Of a DNA stretch of 64,000 nt, positions 57,063-64,000 are shown piece by piece. Location of the stretch: contig CP096137.1 of the NCBI GenBank assembly GCA_023213235.1, positions 445,587 to 509,586 of the forward strand. The letters run 5' to 3'. Within the stretch, counting starts at the first letter, position 1; each line of letters begins with the position of its first letter. The position numbers and the translations under genes were made by a program. The notes under the pieces were generated by a model. The model was not told where the DNA came from and made no database searches. It worked only from the letters and a program-made list of their open reading frames with translations. The stretch is from Elusimicrobiota bacterium. Its GTDB lineage: Bacteria; Elusimicrobiota; Elusimicrobia; UBA1565; UBA9628.

Positions 57063-59237
57063 CTAGGCGGGCACCGCCGGCTTCTCTTCCCGGGACCAGT
57101 GGCGATGCGCCGCGATCGCCTCGACGAAGGCCTTGGCCGCCTTCGTCCCCGCGCCCGCGGGAGCGAGGACGAGGCCCTTGGACGAGGAGACTTCAGTCCC
57201 CGCGTCATCGGCGCCCGGAATCGCCGACGCGGCGATGAGTTCGCGCCCCTCGCCGACAGCGGCAACCGCCTTGCAGTGCTTGAACGCCTGGTTGACGAAG
57301 TGGATCGCGGCCGGCTCGGCGACGAGAGCGGCCGCGCTCCTGGCTCCGCCCGGAACCGCCACGGCGTCGAAGAGCACCGAAGAGCCCGTGAGCAGGCTGA
57401 AGTCGATCTTCACCTGCGCGCCCTTGGCCGTCTTCAGGAAGCCGAGCCGGGGCGCCACGATCGCCGCGACGGCGCCCTCGGCCTCGAGCGCGGACTTGAG
57501 CGCGCCGAGGGAGGCGTCGTCGGCGCCGTCGGCGGCGAGGAGGGCGATCTTGCGGGTCTTGATCCCCTTCGAAGGCTTTCCGACCATCGACAGGGCGGGC
57601 GACGGCGCCGCAGGCTTGCGCGCCGGAAGCGGCTGATAGTCCTTCGGGTCGGCGCCGGCGGGGAAGCTGCGGTTCAGCGGCCCTTCGACCGAGCGGGGCA
57701 CGGCCGCGCCGAGGCCCGCCGCCACGTCGCGCGCCAGGCCCTCGTCGACCCGAGAGAGGATGAAGAGCATCCGCTCCCGGATCGCGGGACGCTCGACTTT
57801 GCCCAACTCGAAGCGCAGCGCGTCGACGATGTGGGCCTTCTCGGGAGCCGACTGGCTGCGGAAGAACAGAGACGCCTGGCTGAAGTGGTCGAAGAACTTC
57901 TCGCCTTTGCCGCGCGTCTTGCCTCCGACGAACGCGGCGAGGCGGCTGACGAAGCCCTTGGCGGCCTGGAACGGGCAGCCACCGCCGATCGTGTTGGGCT
58001 CGTAGCTGACCGGCGAGGAGTTGATCGCGTGCCGGCCGAGGCCGTCGCGCTGCAGGTTGTGCACGGGCGCGACCGAGCGGTTGATCGGCAACTCGTGGAA
58101 GTTCGGGCCTCCGAGACGCAGGAGCTGCGTGTCCGTGTAGGAGAACAGCCGGCCCTGGAGCAGCGGGTCGTCGCTGAAGTCGATGCCGGGCACGACGTGG
58201 CCCGGGTGGAACGCGGCCTGCTCGGTCTCCGCGAAGAAATTGTCGGGGTTGCGGTTGAGCGTGAGCTTGCCGATGCGCTTCACCGGGACGAGTTCCTCCG
58301 GGATGAGCTTGGTCGGGTCGAGCAGGTCGAATGGGAGGCGGCCCTCGTCGCCCTCCTCGATCATCTGTACGCCCAGCTCCCACTCGGGGAACGCGCCGCT
58401 CTCGATGGCTTCCCAAAGGTCGCGGCGGTGGAAGTCCGGGTCCTTCCCGGAGATGATCTGCGCCTCGTCCCAGGCGACGGAGTGGACGCCCAGCAGCGGC
58501 TTCCAATGAAACTTCACGAAGCGGGAGCGGCCTTTCGCGTTGACGAAGCGGAAGGTGTGGACGCCGAAGCCTTCCATCATGCGGTAGCTGCGCGGCAGGG
58601 CGCGGTCGGACATGACCCACATGATCATGTGGGCCGACTCGGGCATCAGCGAGATGAAGTCCCAGAACGTGTCGTGCGCGGAGGCCGCCTGGGGGATCTC
58701 GTTGCGGGGCTCCGGCTTGACCGCGTGGACGAGGTCGGGGAACTTCATCGCGTCCTGGATGAAGAACACCGGGATGTTGTTGCCGACGAGGTCGTAGACG
58801 CCCTCGTCGGTGTAGAACTTCACGGCGAAGCCGCGCACGTCGCGCGCGAGGTCCGTCGACCCCCGCGACCCGGCGACCGTCGAGAAGCGGACGAAGACCG
58901 GGGTCTTCTTCGCGGGATTCTGCAGGAAGCCCGCCTTGGTGTAGGGGGCCATCGACTCGTAGACCTGGAAATGGCCGTGCGCGGCGCTGCCGCGCGCGTG
59001 GACGACGCGCTCGGGGATGCGCTCGTGATCGAAGTGCGTGATCTTCTCCCGCAAGTGGAAGTCCTCGAGCAAGGACGGGCCCCGCGGTCCCGCTTTGAGG
59101 GAGTCCTGGTCGTCGGCCAGGGGAAGGCCCTGATTGGTCGTCAGCGCCTCGCCGTTGCCATCCTCGCGGTACTGCGCGAGCTGAGCCGCCTTGACGTCGC
59201 CCGGCCGCGTCCCGCCCTTCGCGCGCTTCTTCGCCAT
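57063..59237 (-). CDS. katE: Large-subunit catalase (HPII/KatE type)
   Basis: 724 residues, start ATG at 59237 with GGAGG eight bases upstream. Catalase core: distal VVHARGSAAHGHF, FVRFSTVAGSRGSTD (Ser), NNIPVFFIQDA (Asn), proximal region RLFSYTDTQLLRLGGPNF (Tyr). The C-terminal ~150 residues form a DJ-1/PfpI-like flavodoxin domain (KTRKIALLAADGADDASLGA, AVAVPGGARSA), typical of HPII. Cytoplasmic, since there is no signal peptide. Complements the exported KatG. Confidence 0.93.
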   Translation of the reverse strand: MAKKRAKGGTRPGDVKAAQLAQYREDGNGEALTTNQGLPLADDQDSLKAGPRGPSLLEDFHLREKITHFDHERIPERVVHARGSAAHGHFQVYESMAPYTKAGFLQNPAKKTPVFVRFSTVAGSRGSTDLARDVRGFAVKFYTDEGVYDLVGNNIPVFFIQDAMKFPDLVHAVKPEPRNEIPQAASAHDTFWDFISLMPESAHMIMWVMSDRALPRSYRMMEGFGVHTFRFVNAKGRSRFVKFHWKPLLGVHSVAWDEAQIISGKDPDFHRRDLWEAIESGAFPEWELGVQMIEEGDEGRLPFDLLDPTKLIPEELVPVKRIGKLTLNRNPDNFFAETEQAAFHPGHVVPGIDFSDDPLLQGRLFSYTDTQLLRLGGPNFHELPINRSVAPVHNLQRDGLGRHAINSSPVSYEPNTIGGGCPFQAAKGFVSRLAAFVGGKTRGKGEKFFDHFSQASLFFRSQSAPEKAHIVDALRFELGKVERPAIRERMLFILSRVDEGLARDVAAGLGAAVPRSVEGPLNRSFPAGADPKDYQPLPARKPAAPSPALSMVGKPSKGIKTRKIALLAADGADDASLGALKSALEAEGAVAAIVAPRLGFLKTAKGAQVKIDFSLLTGSSVLFDAVAVPGGARSAAALVAEPAAIHFVNQAFKHCKAVAAVGEGRELIAASAIPGADDAGTEVSSSKGLVLAPAGAGTKAAKAFVEAIAAHRHWSREEKPAVPA

Positions 59238-59296
59238 ACCCGCCTCCTGTATTCTGTTGCGCCGGGCGTACGATAGGAAGTCGGGAGGGGCGGGGC

Positions 59297-59314
59297 CATT
59301 GCGCCGGGGCAATG
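59297..59314. promoter_or_regulatory. Palindrome in the catalase/regulator intergenic region
   Basis: CATTGC GCCGGG GCAATG, an exact inverted repeat with a six-base spacer. It lies 60 bases before the catalase start and 88 bases before the divergent regulator start. A plausible operator; the rest of 59238-59401 holds an A/T-rich stretch (TTTACTTATAAGG) without a clear promoter. Confidence 0.4.
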
Positions 59315-59401
59315 CCCTCATGACGCGGAGACATAAATAGTTTACTTATAAGGGTCTTTCGCTCTATTGTTGCGGCGGAGAAAAATTATTACCATCCGCG
59401 A

Positions 59402-59992
59402 ATGGCCAACACCACCGGAGAATTCGGCGAGAAGACCTTCACGACGTTCGAGGTGGCGCGCCTCTGCGGCGTGTTCCACACGACCGTCATCAACTGGGTC
59501 AACAAGGGCAAGCTGAAGGCGCGCGTCACCCCCGGCGGCCACCGCCGCATCCCGCTCTCCGAGCTCGTCGCGTTCATGAAGAAGTACGAGATGCCCGTGC
59601 CGTCGGACATCGAGGACATGCACAAGCACATCCTGATCCTCGACGACGAGCCGATGATGACGAAGCTCCTCGAGAAGGGGTTCCAGAAGCACAAGGACCG
59701 CTTCGCCGTCGCCGTCGCCAACAACCCCGTCGACGCGCTCGTCATGATCGGCAAGAAGCTGCCGCACCTGCTCGTCGTCGACCTGCTCATGCCCGTCATG
59801 GACGGCTTCCAGGTCTGCCAGATCCTCAAGTCGAACCCGGCGACGAAGGAGATGAAGATCGTGGCCATCTCCGGCAAGAAGCTGACGGCTCCCCAGCAGG
59901 ACTTCCTGAAGAAGAACGTCGACCGTTTCCTCCAGAAGCCCTTCGACATGGCCGACCTCGTCGGCGCCGTCGACAAGCTGTTTCCCGCCTGA
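59402..59992 (+). CDS. Helix-turn-helix (excisionase-type) plus receiver domain protein
   Basis: 196 residues. N-terminal MerR/excisionase-type HTH: FTTFEVARLCGVFHTTVINW, GKLKARVTPGGHRRIPLSEL. The receiver domain follows with LILDDEPMMTKLLEKG, phospho-Asp in LLVVDLLMPVMDG and Lys in FLQKPFD. DNA-binding domain before the receiver, the reverse of most regulators. It may bind the palindrome in the gap it shares with the catalase gene. A cognate kinase is not adjacent. Confidence 0.87.
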   Translation: MANTTGEFGEKTFTTFEVARLCGVFHTTVINWVNKGKLKARVTPGGHRRIPLSELVAFMKKYEMPVPSDIEDMHKHILILDDEPMMTKLLEKGFQKHKDRFAVAVANNPVDALVMIGKKLPHLLVVDLLMPVMDGFQVCQILKSNPATKEMKIVAISGKKLTAPQQDFLKKNVDRFLQKPFDMADLVGAVDKLFPA

Positions 59993-59999
59993 CCGGGAC

Positions 60000-60029
60000 T
60001 TGATTCCGCAACGCCGGGCGCGCTACCCT
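60000..60029 (+). promoter_or_regulatory. Sigma-70-type promoter, leaderless layout
   Basis: TTGATT at 60000-60005, 18-base spacer, TACCCT at 60024-60029, ATG at 60036 after six bases. Confidence 0.5.
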
Positions 60030-60035
60030 GGCGTC

Positions 60036-60795
60036 ATGATCCTTCCCGCCCTGCTTCTCGCGCTGGCCCCGGTCGCGTCCGCCCAGGATTCCCGCCGCGC
60101 CGCGGACGCCCATTTCCTCGCGGGCTACGATCATTTCCGCGCGGCCCGTCCCGAGGACGCGCGGCGCGAGTGGAAGGCCTGCCTGGCTCTCGACGAGAAG
60201 AACGACTTCTGCGAATTCGGGCTGACGGCGCTCGACGCCGTCGCCCCGCCTCCCTCGACGACGGCGCCGCCGCGCCGCGCCTCGACGGCGCCGTCCCCGC
60301 GCCGCTTCCCGCGCCGGAGCGGCGGCCGGAGCCGGTCCCGTCCGTCACGGACGCCCCGCCGTCTCCCGAGCGCGACGCCCAGCAGCTGTACCTCGAGGGG
60401 GTCATCTACTTCCAGAAGGGGACTACGAAAAGGCCCGCGACCGGTGGGCCAAGGCGTATCGCACCGCGCCGCCGGAGTCGAACACGGCCAGGGACGCGGC
60501 GGCCGGGCTCGAGAAGATCGCGTCGATCGTCGGCGCCGCGCCGGCCGTCGGGGACCAGTCCTCCGCGCAGAGCCTCAGGAAAGCCGAGGAGCCGAAGGAC
60601 GAGCACCTCGCCCTGCAGGTCTACTTCACCGGCATGATCCACTTCCAGAAGGGGGACATGGAGAAGGCGCGCGTCGAGTGGAAGCGCGCGCTCGCGCTTT
60701 CGCCGAAGGGCTCGTCCGTCGAGAGCGACGCCAAGGCGGCCCTCAAGAAGCTCGACTCGGACGAAGCCTCGACACGCCGCGGCGGGAAGAAGTAG
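60036..60795 (+). CDS. Exported TPR-like repeat protein, frameshifted
   Basis: About 252 residues. Signal peptide MILPALLLALAPVASA|QD. Three TPR-like units share a pattern: HFLAGYDHFRAARPEDARRE, YLEGVIYFQKGDYEKARDRW and YFTGMIHFQKGDMEKARVEW. A Pro-rich linker separates the first and second. One break in the Pro-rich linker near 60315 and one lost G at about 60420 (restoring QKGDYEKARDRW) interrupt the frame. A periplasmic interaction protein; the partner is unknown. Confidence 0.65.
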
Positions 60796-60805
60796 AATCG
60801 TCGTC

Positions 60806-61561
60806 GTGAGCCACCCGCACCAGCCCGCCTCCGCCCAGCCCGCGTCCGAAGCCGCTCCCCTCGACCTGCGCGAGAAGGGCGGCCCGAAGGACGGCGTCCC
60901 GCAGTTCTCCGACAAGCGCCTGTTCATGCAGCTCACGGCCTTCACCGGCTGCCGCGACTCCCAGCCGCTGATCAACGGCCTGATCGGCTGCGGCGTCGAC
61001 TGCGTCCTCTATGAAGAGGTCAATGACCCGACCGGCGTCGCCGTGCTGGCGATGAGCGAGGACCCCGCGCTGTTCGTCACCAAGCTGCGCCGCGACCTCG
61101 CGTCGGGCCCGTTCAAGGACCTGAGGGTCAAGCCGGAGTTCTCCATGCTCGGGCGCACCTACGCGCTCGGCTACGAGCCCAAGCTCGAGGACTGGCTGCT
61201 GCACCGCTCGCGCCGCGTGACGATGGACCCCGCGACCCCGTGGGCGGTCTGGTATCCCCTGCGCCGCAGCGGCGCGTTCTCGCGCCTGCCGCGCGCCGAG
61301 CAGGGGCCGATCCTCAAGGAGCACGGCGTCATCGGCCGCCAGTTCGGCGACGCCGGCGTCGCCTCCGACGTGCGCCTGGCCTGCCACGGCCTCGACAAGA
61401 ACGACAACGACTTCGTCATCGGCCTGATCGGCAAGGAGCTCGCGCCGCTGTCGCAGCTCGTCGAGGCGATGCGCCCGACCGTCCAGACCTCTCAGTACAT
61501 CGAGAACCTCGGGCCGTTCTTCGTCGGCCGCGCGCTCTGGCGCACGCCGCAGAAAGCCTGA
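60806..61561 (+). CDS. Chlorite dismutase / HemQ-family haem protein
   Basis: 251 residues from GTG. The family's second domain is clear: VWYPLRRSGAFSRLP, HGVIGRQFGDAGVASDVRLA (proximal His region), HGLDKNDNDFVIGL, then EAMRPTVQTSQYIENLGPFF. The distal residue region VRLACHGLD keeps an Arg rather than the HemQ Gln, so both coproheme decarboxylase and chlorite dismutase functions remain open. No signal peptide. No haem biosynthesis genes are nearby. Confidence 0.78.
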   Translation: MSHPHQPASAQPASEAAPLDLREKGGPKDGVPQFSDKRLFMQLTAFTGCRDSQPLINGLIGCGVDCVLYEEVNDPTGVAVLAMSEDPALFVTKLRRDLASGPFKDLRVKPEFSMLGRTYALGYEPKLEDWLLHRSRRVTMDPATPWAVWYPLRRSGAFSRLPRAEQGPILKEHGVIGRQFGDAGVASDVRLACHGLDKNDNDFVIGLIGKELAPLSQLVEAMRPTVQTSQYIENLGPFFVGRALWRTPQKA

Positions 61562-61578
61562 CGTTCAGGAGACCTCCC

Positions 61579-61986
61579 ATGGCCGCCCGCAAATTCCGCG
61601 TCGCGATGTCCGAGCGCTGCTTCCGCTTCAAGCCCGCCGCCCTGCCCGACCACGCCCCGCGCAAGCCCGGCGTCTACGAGTTCGTGACCTTCGACGCGGC
61701 GAAGAACCCGCAGGTGCTCTACGTCGGCGTCGCGATGCCCGGCACGACGGTGCAGGACGAGCTGGCCAAGCACATGGGCGATGAGATCAAGCCCGGGCGC
61801 ACCGAGCTGTTCTCGGTCTCGCCCGACATCTACTTCGACTACGTCGCCTCCGCCGACATCGAGGACGCCGAGGAACTCAAGGACATCGCGGGCGTCTTCG
61901 TCGCCAAGCACAAGCCGCGCTTCAACACCGGGCCCGCGCCGACGTCGGGGAAGCACGCCTCGGTCGAAGTCGAAGAAGTCGGCTGA
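61579..61986 (+). CDS. Small conserved-looking protein, GIY-YIG-like
   Basis: 135 residues, GGAG before the ATG. KPGVYEFVTFDAAKNPQVLY followed by VGVAMPGTTV resembles the first strands of a GIY-YIG nuclease fold, and FVAKHKPRFNTGPAP resembles its end. The catalytic Arg and Glu of active nucleases cannot be assigned with confidence. It could be a divergent non-catalytic member. It lies between the chlorite-dismutase-family gene and the DUF420 gene. Confidence 0.5.
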   Translation: MAARKFRVAMSERCFRFKPAALPDHAPRKPGVYEFVTFDAAKNPQVLYVGVAMPGTTVQDELAKHMGDEIKPGRTELFSVSPDIYFDYVASADIEDAEELKDIAGVFVAKHKPRFNTGPAPTSGKHASVEVEEVG

Positions 61987-61987
61987 C

Positions 61988-62401
61988 ATGGAGCTGACGA
62001 GCTTCCCGGCCCTCAACGCGTCGCTCAACGCGACGACCTCGGTCCTGCTGGTCTCGGGCTGGGTCCTCATCAAGAAGAACCGCCGCGAGGCGCACCGCTG
62101 GACGATGGTCGCGGCCTTCCTGTGCTCGGCGCTGTTTCTCGCCTGCTACCTCTACTATCACTTCCACGTCGGGTCGGTGCGCTTCCAGAAGACGGGCTGG
62201 ATCCGGCCGGTGTACTTTACCATCCTGCTGACGCACACGATCCTCGCCGTGCTCGTTCTGCCGGTGATCCTGCGGACGCTCTATCTCGCGGCCAAGGAGC
62301 GCTTCGAGGAGCATCGCCGCGCGGCTCGCTGGGCGTTCCCGATCTGGCTGTACGTCTCGCTCACGGGCGTGACCGTCTACTGGATGCTCTACCGCCTCTG
62401 A
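61988..62401 (+). CDS. DUF420-family membrane protein
   Basis: 137 residues with four membrane helices. Conserved His residues appear in HRWTMVAAFLCSALFLACYL, LYYHFHVGSVRFQ and YFTILLTHTILAVLVLPVIL. DUF420 proteins are linked to cytochrome c oxidase assembly (CtaM-like) in several bacteria. The start is one base after the previous stop, suggesting cotranscription with the haem-binding family gene upstream. Confidence 0.82.
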   Translation: MELTSFPALNASLNATTSVLLVSGWVLIKKNRREAHRWTMVAAFLCSALFLACYLYYHFHVGSVRFQKTGWIRPVYFTILLTHTILAVLVLPVILRTLYLAAKERFEEHRRAARWAFPIWLYVSLTGVTVYWMLYRL

Positions 62402-62413
62402 ATCTGCAACTCT

Positions 62414-62469
62414 GGTGCCAGACGTTGCAGTTGCAGATTCCCGAAAGTGCAACTGCAACGCCTGGCACC
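62414..62469. repeat. Large imperfect inverted repeat after the DUF420 gene
   Basis: Arms of 22 bases at 62414-62435 and 62448-62469 pair with one A/C mismatch around a 12-base loop. The arms share the core GCCAGACGTTGCAGTTGCA. Further TGCAAC/GTTGCA pieces flank it. It lies between convergent genes and lacks a T run, so it could be a terminator-like structure or a repeat family of the genome. Confidence 0.7.
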
Positions 62470-62480
62470 GTTGTTGCTGA

Positions 62481-62801
62481 TTAGGTGGAGAACGACTTGC
62501 CGCAGGAGCAGGTCGAGGTGGCCTGCGGGTTCTTGACGACGAACCCGGACTTCATCATCGTCTCCTCGTAGTCGACCTGCGAGCCGCCGATGAAGAAGTC
62601 GGCCTTGGGGTCGACGACGGTCTTGGCCCCGAAGGCCTCGTGGACGATGTCTTCCTTGCCGAGCTCGTCGCTGACGAGGAACTCGTAGCTCATGCCCGAG
62701 CAGCCGCCGGAACCGACCTTGACGCGCAGGACGGGCTGCAGGCCTTTCTTGGAGGCCAGGGCCACGATCTTCTTGGCGGCGCGCTCGGTGAGCGTGATCA
62801 T
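62481..62801 (-). CDS. A-type iron-sulfur carrier (IscA/ErpA family)
   Basis: 106 residues. The three ligand cysteines are in place: GSGGCSGMSYEF and the C-terminal CSCGKSF. The core ITLTERAAKKIVALASKKG and TVVDPKADFFIGGSQVDYEE are family hallmarks. It delivers Fe-S clusters to target proteins. It starts five bases after the stop of the second carrier gene, under a shared promoter with an IscR-like operator. Confidence 0.88.
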   Translation of the reverse strand: MITLTERAAKKIVALASKKGLQPVLRVKVGSGGCSGMSYEFLVSDELGKEDIVHEAFGAKTVVDPKADFFIGGSQVDYEETMMKSGFVVKNPQATSTCSCGKSFST

Positions 62802-62805
62802 GTTC

Positions 62806-63128
62806 TTAGAACTGCTTGGACTTGCCGCAGCCGCAGGAGCCCTTCTCGAGCGGGTTCTTGATGCGGAAGCCGGAGGAGGTCTCGTCCTCGGCGTAGTCGA
62901 TCGTCGCGTTCTCGATGAACTGGAGGGACTTCTCGTCGACGATGACGTCGAAGCCGGCCTGGGGAGGACCTTGTCGGTCGCGGCCTTGTCGTCGAAGCCG
63001 ATGCGGTACTCGTAGCCGGCGCAGCCGGACTCGGCGACGCGCAGGCGCAGCGCCTTTCCGGCGGCGCTCTCCTCGGTCTTCATGAAATCGGTGATCTTCT
63101 CGGCGGCCTTCGGCGTGATCGTGAGCAT
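62806..63128 (-). CDS. A-type iron-sulfur carrier (IscA/ErpA family), frameshifted
   Basis: About 107 residues. AESGCAGYEYRIGFDD, then SLQFIENATIDYAEDETSSG and GSCGCGKSKQF. The break near 62965 is a lost C in CTCCCCAGG; restored it reads LPQAGFDVIVDEKSLQF. Without correction the two carrier genes appear as one frame. First gene of the pair behind the promoter at 63175-63203. Confidence 0.85.
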
Positions 63129-63152
63129 ATCTTCTCCGGGGGCTATGAAACC

Positions 63153-63167
63153 CGACTAAAATAGTCG
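63153..63167 (-). promoter_or_regulatory. IscR/Rrf2-like operator
   Basis: Perfect 6-3-6 inverted repeat CGACTA-TTT-TAGTCG on the minus strand. It begins eight bases after the -10 hexamer, right over the transcript start, a position suited to repression. GACTA-n3-TAGTC is the kind of site bound by IscR/Rrf2-type Fe-S regulators. Confidence 0.6.
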
Positions 63168-63174
63168 TATATAC

Positions 63175-63203
63175 AGTATACGTCGGAAGGCGGCGGCAGT
63201 CAA
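63175..63203 (-). promoter_or_regulatory. Sigma-70-type promoter of the A-type carrier genes
   Basis: On the minus strand, TTGACT (63203-63198), 17-base spacer, TATACT (63180-63175). A clean consensus match. The transcript would run through the IscR-like site and reach the ATG at 63128 after about 45 bases of leader with CCGGAG near the start. Confidence 0.75.
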
Positions 63204-63260
63204 GACGGGTGTAATAACCGCCCCGCTCCGGACACCGATGAGAGACCGACAGGAGACAAA

Positions 63261-63884
63261 ATGAAACTCGCCTTCGCCTTGCTCGCCGCCCTCGCCGCCT
63301 CCGCCGCCGCTCAAGACGCGACTCTCGCGAAGATCTCCGGCCCGGTGTCGATCGTCGGGGCCGGAGGCCGCAAGGCCGTCGCCGCGAAGGGCGGGGAGAG
63401 CCTCATCTACGGAGACACGATCAAGGTCGGCAAGGGCGGGATCGCCCAGATCGCGCTGAAGGACCGCGGCGCGGTACTGCTGCGCGAGGAGACCGTGATG
63501 ACGCTGACGGGCACGCCGCGCGCGACGGCGCTCTCGTTCCGCTTCGGCGAGTTCCTCATCGGGCTGTCGAAGAAGCTCGAGAAGGGGCAGACGTTCAAGG
63601 TGCGCACGGCTTCGGCCGTGGCCGCGGTGCGCGGGACCCTGTTCTGGGGCAAGGGCGACAAGGAGACGAAGGCGACGACCTACGCCGGCTTCGGACACAC
63701 GGTCGCCGTCACGGCCAAGGGGCGCACCGTGCTCGTGACGCCGGGCAAGACCGTGACGATCCCGTTCGGCGAGGCCCCGGCCGATCCCGTGCCGAGCACG
63801 GTCACGATCGACTACGCGAAAAACTTCGCGATCGACGGCGGCCTCCAGAGCCTCGAGAAGCTCGTCACCGACAAGACCGAGTAA
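63261..63884 (+). CDS. FecR-domain exported protein
   Basis: 207 residues. GGAG before the ATG; signal peptide MKLAFALLAALAASAAA|QD. FecR pattern: LIYGDTIKVGKGGIAQIALK, RGAVLLREETVMTL and FKVRTASAVAAVRGTLFW. Stand-alone FecR-domain proteins without a membrane helix and without an ECF sigma gene alongside are common in environmental bacteria and may act as periplasmic ligand-binding or anchoring proteins. Confidence 0.82.
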   Translation: MKLAFALLAALAASAAAQDATLAKISGPVSIVGAGGRKAVAAKGGESLIYGDTIKVGKGGIAQIALKDRGAVLLREETVMTLTGTPRATALSFRFGEFLIGLSKKLEKGQTFKVRTASAVAAVRGTLFWGKGDKETKATTYAGFGHTVAVTAKGRTVLVTPGKTVTIPFGEAPADPVPSTVTIDYAKNFAIDGGLQSLEKLVTDKTE

Positions 63885-63951
63885 GGCGGGGCCCACGCCC
63901 GCGGGCCGAGAGGCCCAGAGTAGAAACCGGCGGCGTTGTTATAATTGGAGG

Positions 63952-64000
63952 ATGCAGGCCGCAGTCCTCTTGTTGGCGTTGAGCGCCGCCGCCGCGGTGC
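63952..64000 (+). CDS. Start of an exported protein, cut by the window end
   Basis: Sixteen codons, MQAAVLLLALSAAAAV, a signal peptide. TATAAT at 63940-63945 ends six bases before the ATG, with GGAG squeezed between. The gene continues outside. Confidence 0.55.
   Translation, partial: MQAAVLLLALSAAAAV

Noticed and set aside
62481..63128. A single long protein with two A-type carrier domains
   Set aside because: The middle part is out-of-frame Ser/Arg-rich translation. With one C restored it resolves into two normal-size carriers with their own start and stop.
1..64000. CRISPR arrays, insertion sequences, prophage, rRNA
   Set aside because: No regularly spaced repeats, transposase or integrase motifs, or rRNA sequence were seen. 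The holin-named gene at 53385 is a chromosomal membrane protein.

Overview
The window is very GC-rich, densely coded DNA from a Gram-negative (diderm) bacterium. Outer-membrane proteins are everywhere: TolC, an Omp85 barrel, two PorV/UPF0164-type barrels, one fused to OmpA. There are also Sec signal peptides, lipoproteins, a class A PBP and an LpxL-like acyltransferase. The mix (PorV-like proteins, FlgD/Por-tail-like C-termini, TRL-type proteins, SWIB, Memo, tandem Lon) fits a high-GC lineage such as Elusimicrobiota. That placement is inference, not proof. No phage, insertion sequence, CRISPR array or rRNA is visible; the two tRNAs are Glu(CTC) and Cys(GCA).

Layout. 0-7.6 kb: a minus-strand run of outer-membrane barrel, cobalamin adenosyltransferase, ABC ATPase, ABC permease, TolC and RND pump. 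7.6-15.2 kb: PAP2 phosphatase, hemolysin III, M42-like peptidase, secreted HtrA-like protease, S9 peptidase and small exported proteins. 15.2-18.9 kb: tRNA-Glu, SWIB, NUDIX, cNMP-binding, MOSC and alpha/beta hydrolase. 18.9-25.2 kb: two tandem Lon-type proteases, both with export-type N-termini. 25.4-33.5 kb: cNMP-binding protein, LpxL-like acyltransferase, diiron protein, two TRL lipoprotein-like genes, PBP1, and a PorV-like barrel next to a protein with a sorting-type tail. 33.6-43.6 kb: secreted PLD, membrane proteins, Memo, V8-like protease, two-lobed M16 peptidase, VWA and HEAT proteins. 43.6-46.6 kb: a PerR-like regulator with Per boxes, a rubrerythrin remnant and an exported KatG. 46.6-55 kb: epimerase, PorV-OmpA fusion beside an ice-binding-like protein with a sorting-type tail, NarL-type two-component genes and an envelope operon. 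55-64 kb: Omp85 barrel, HPII-type catalase, HTH-REC regulator, chlorite-dismutase-family protein, DUF420, two A-type Fe-S carriers under an IscR-like operator, and a FecR-domain protein.

Three themes stand out. (1) Two Lon proteases and an M16 peptidase share a presequence: signal peptide, Ala/Pro-rich stretch, and an EP[VI] to FDG[ST] motif about 30 residues apart. (2) PorV-like barrels are twice paired with genes carrying Por/FlgD-like C-terminal domains, suggesting a type IX-like export route. (3) Many genes have a -10 hexamer only 6-8 nt before the start codon, so leaderless transcripts look common.

A caution applies throughout. At least twenty genes are interrupted by apparent single-base losses, mostly in G/C runs of four or more. 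The downstream frame keeps intact conserved motifs each time. This is best read as consensus error in the assembly, not gene decay, so coordinates below span the reconstructed gene and the frameshift is noted in each entry.
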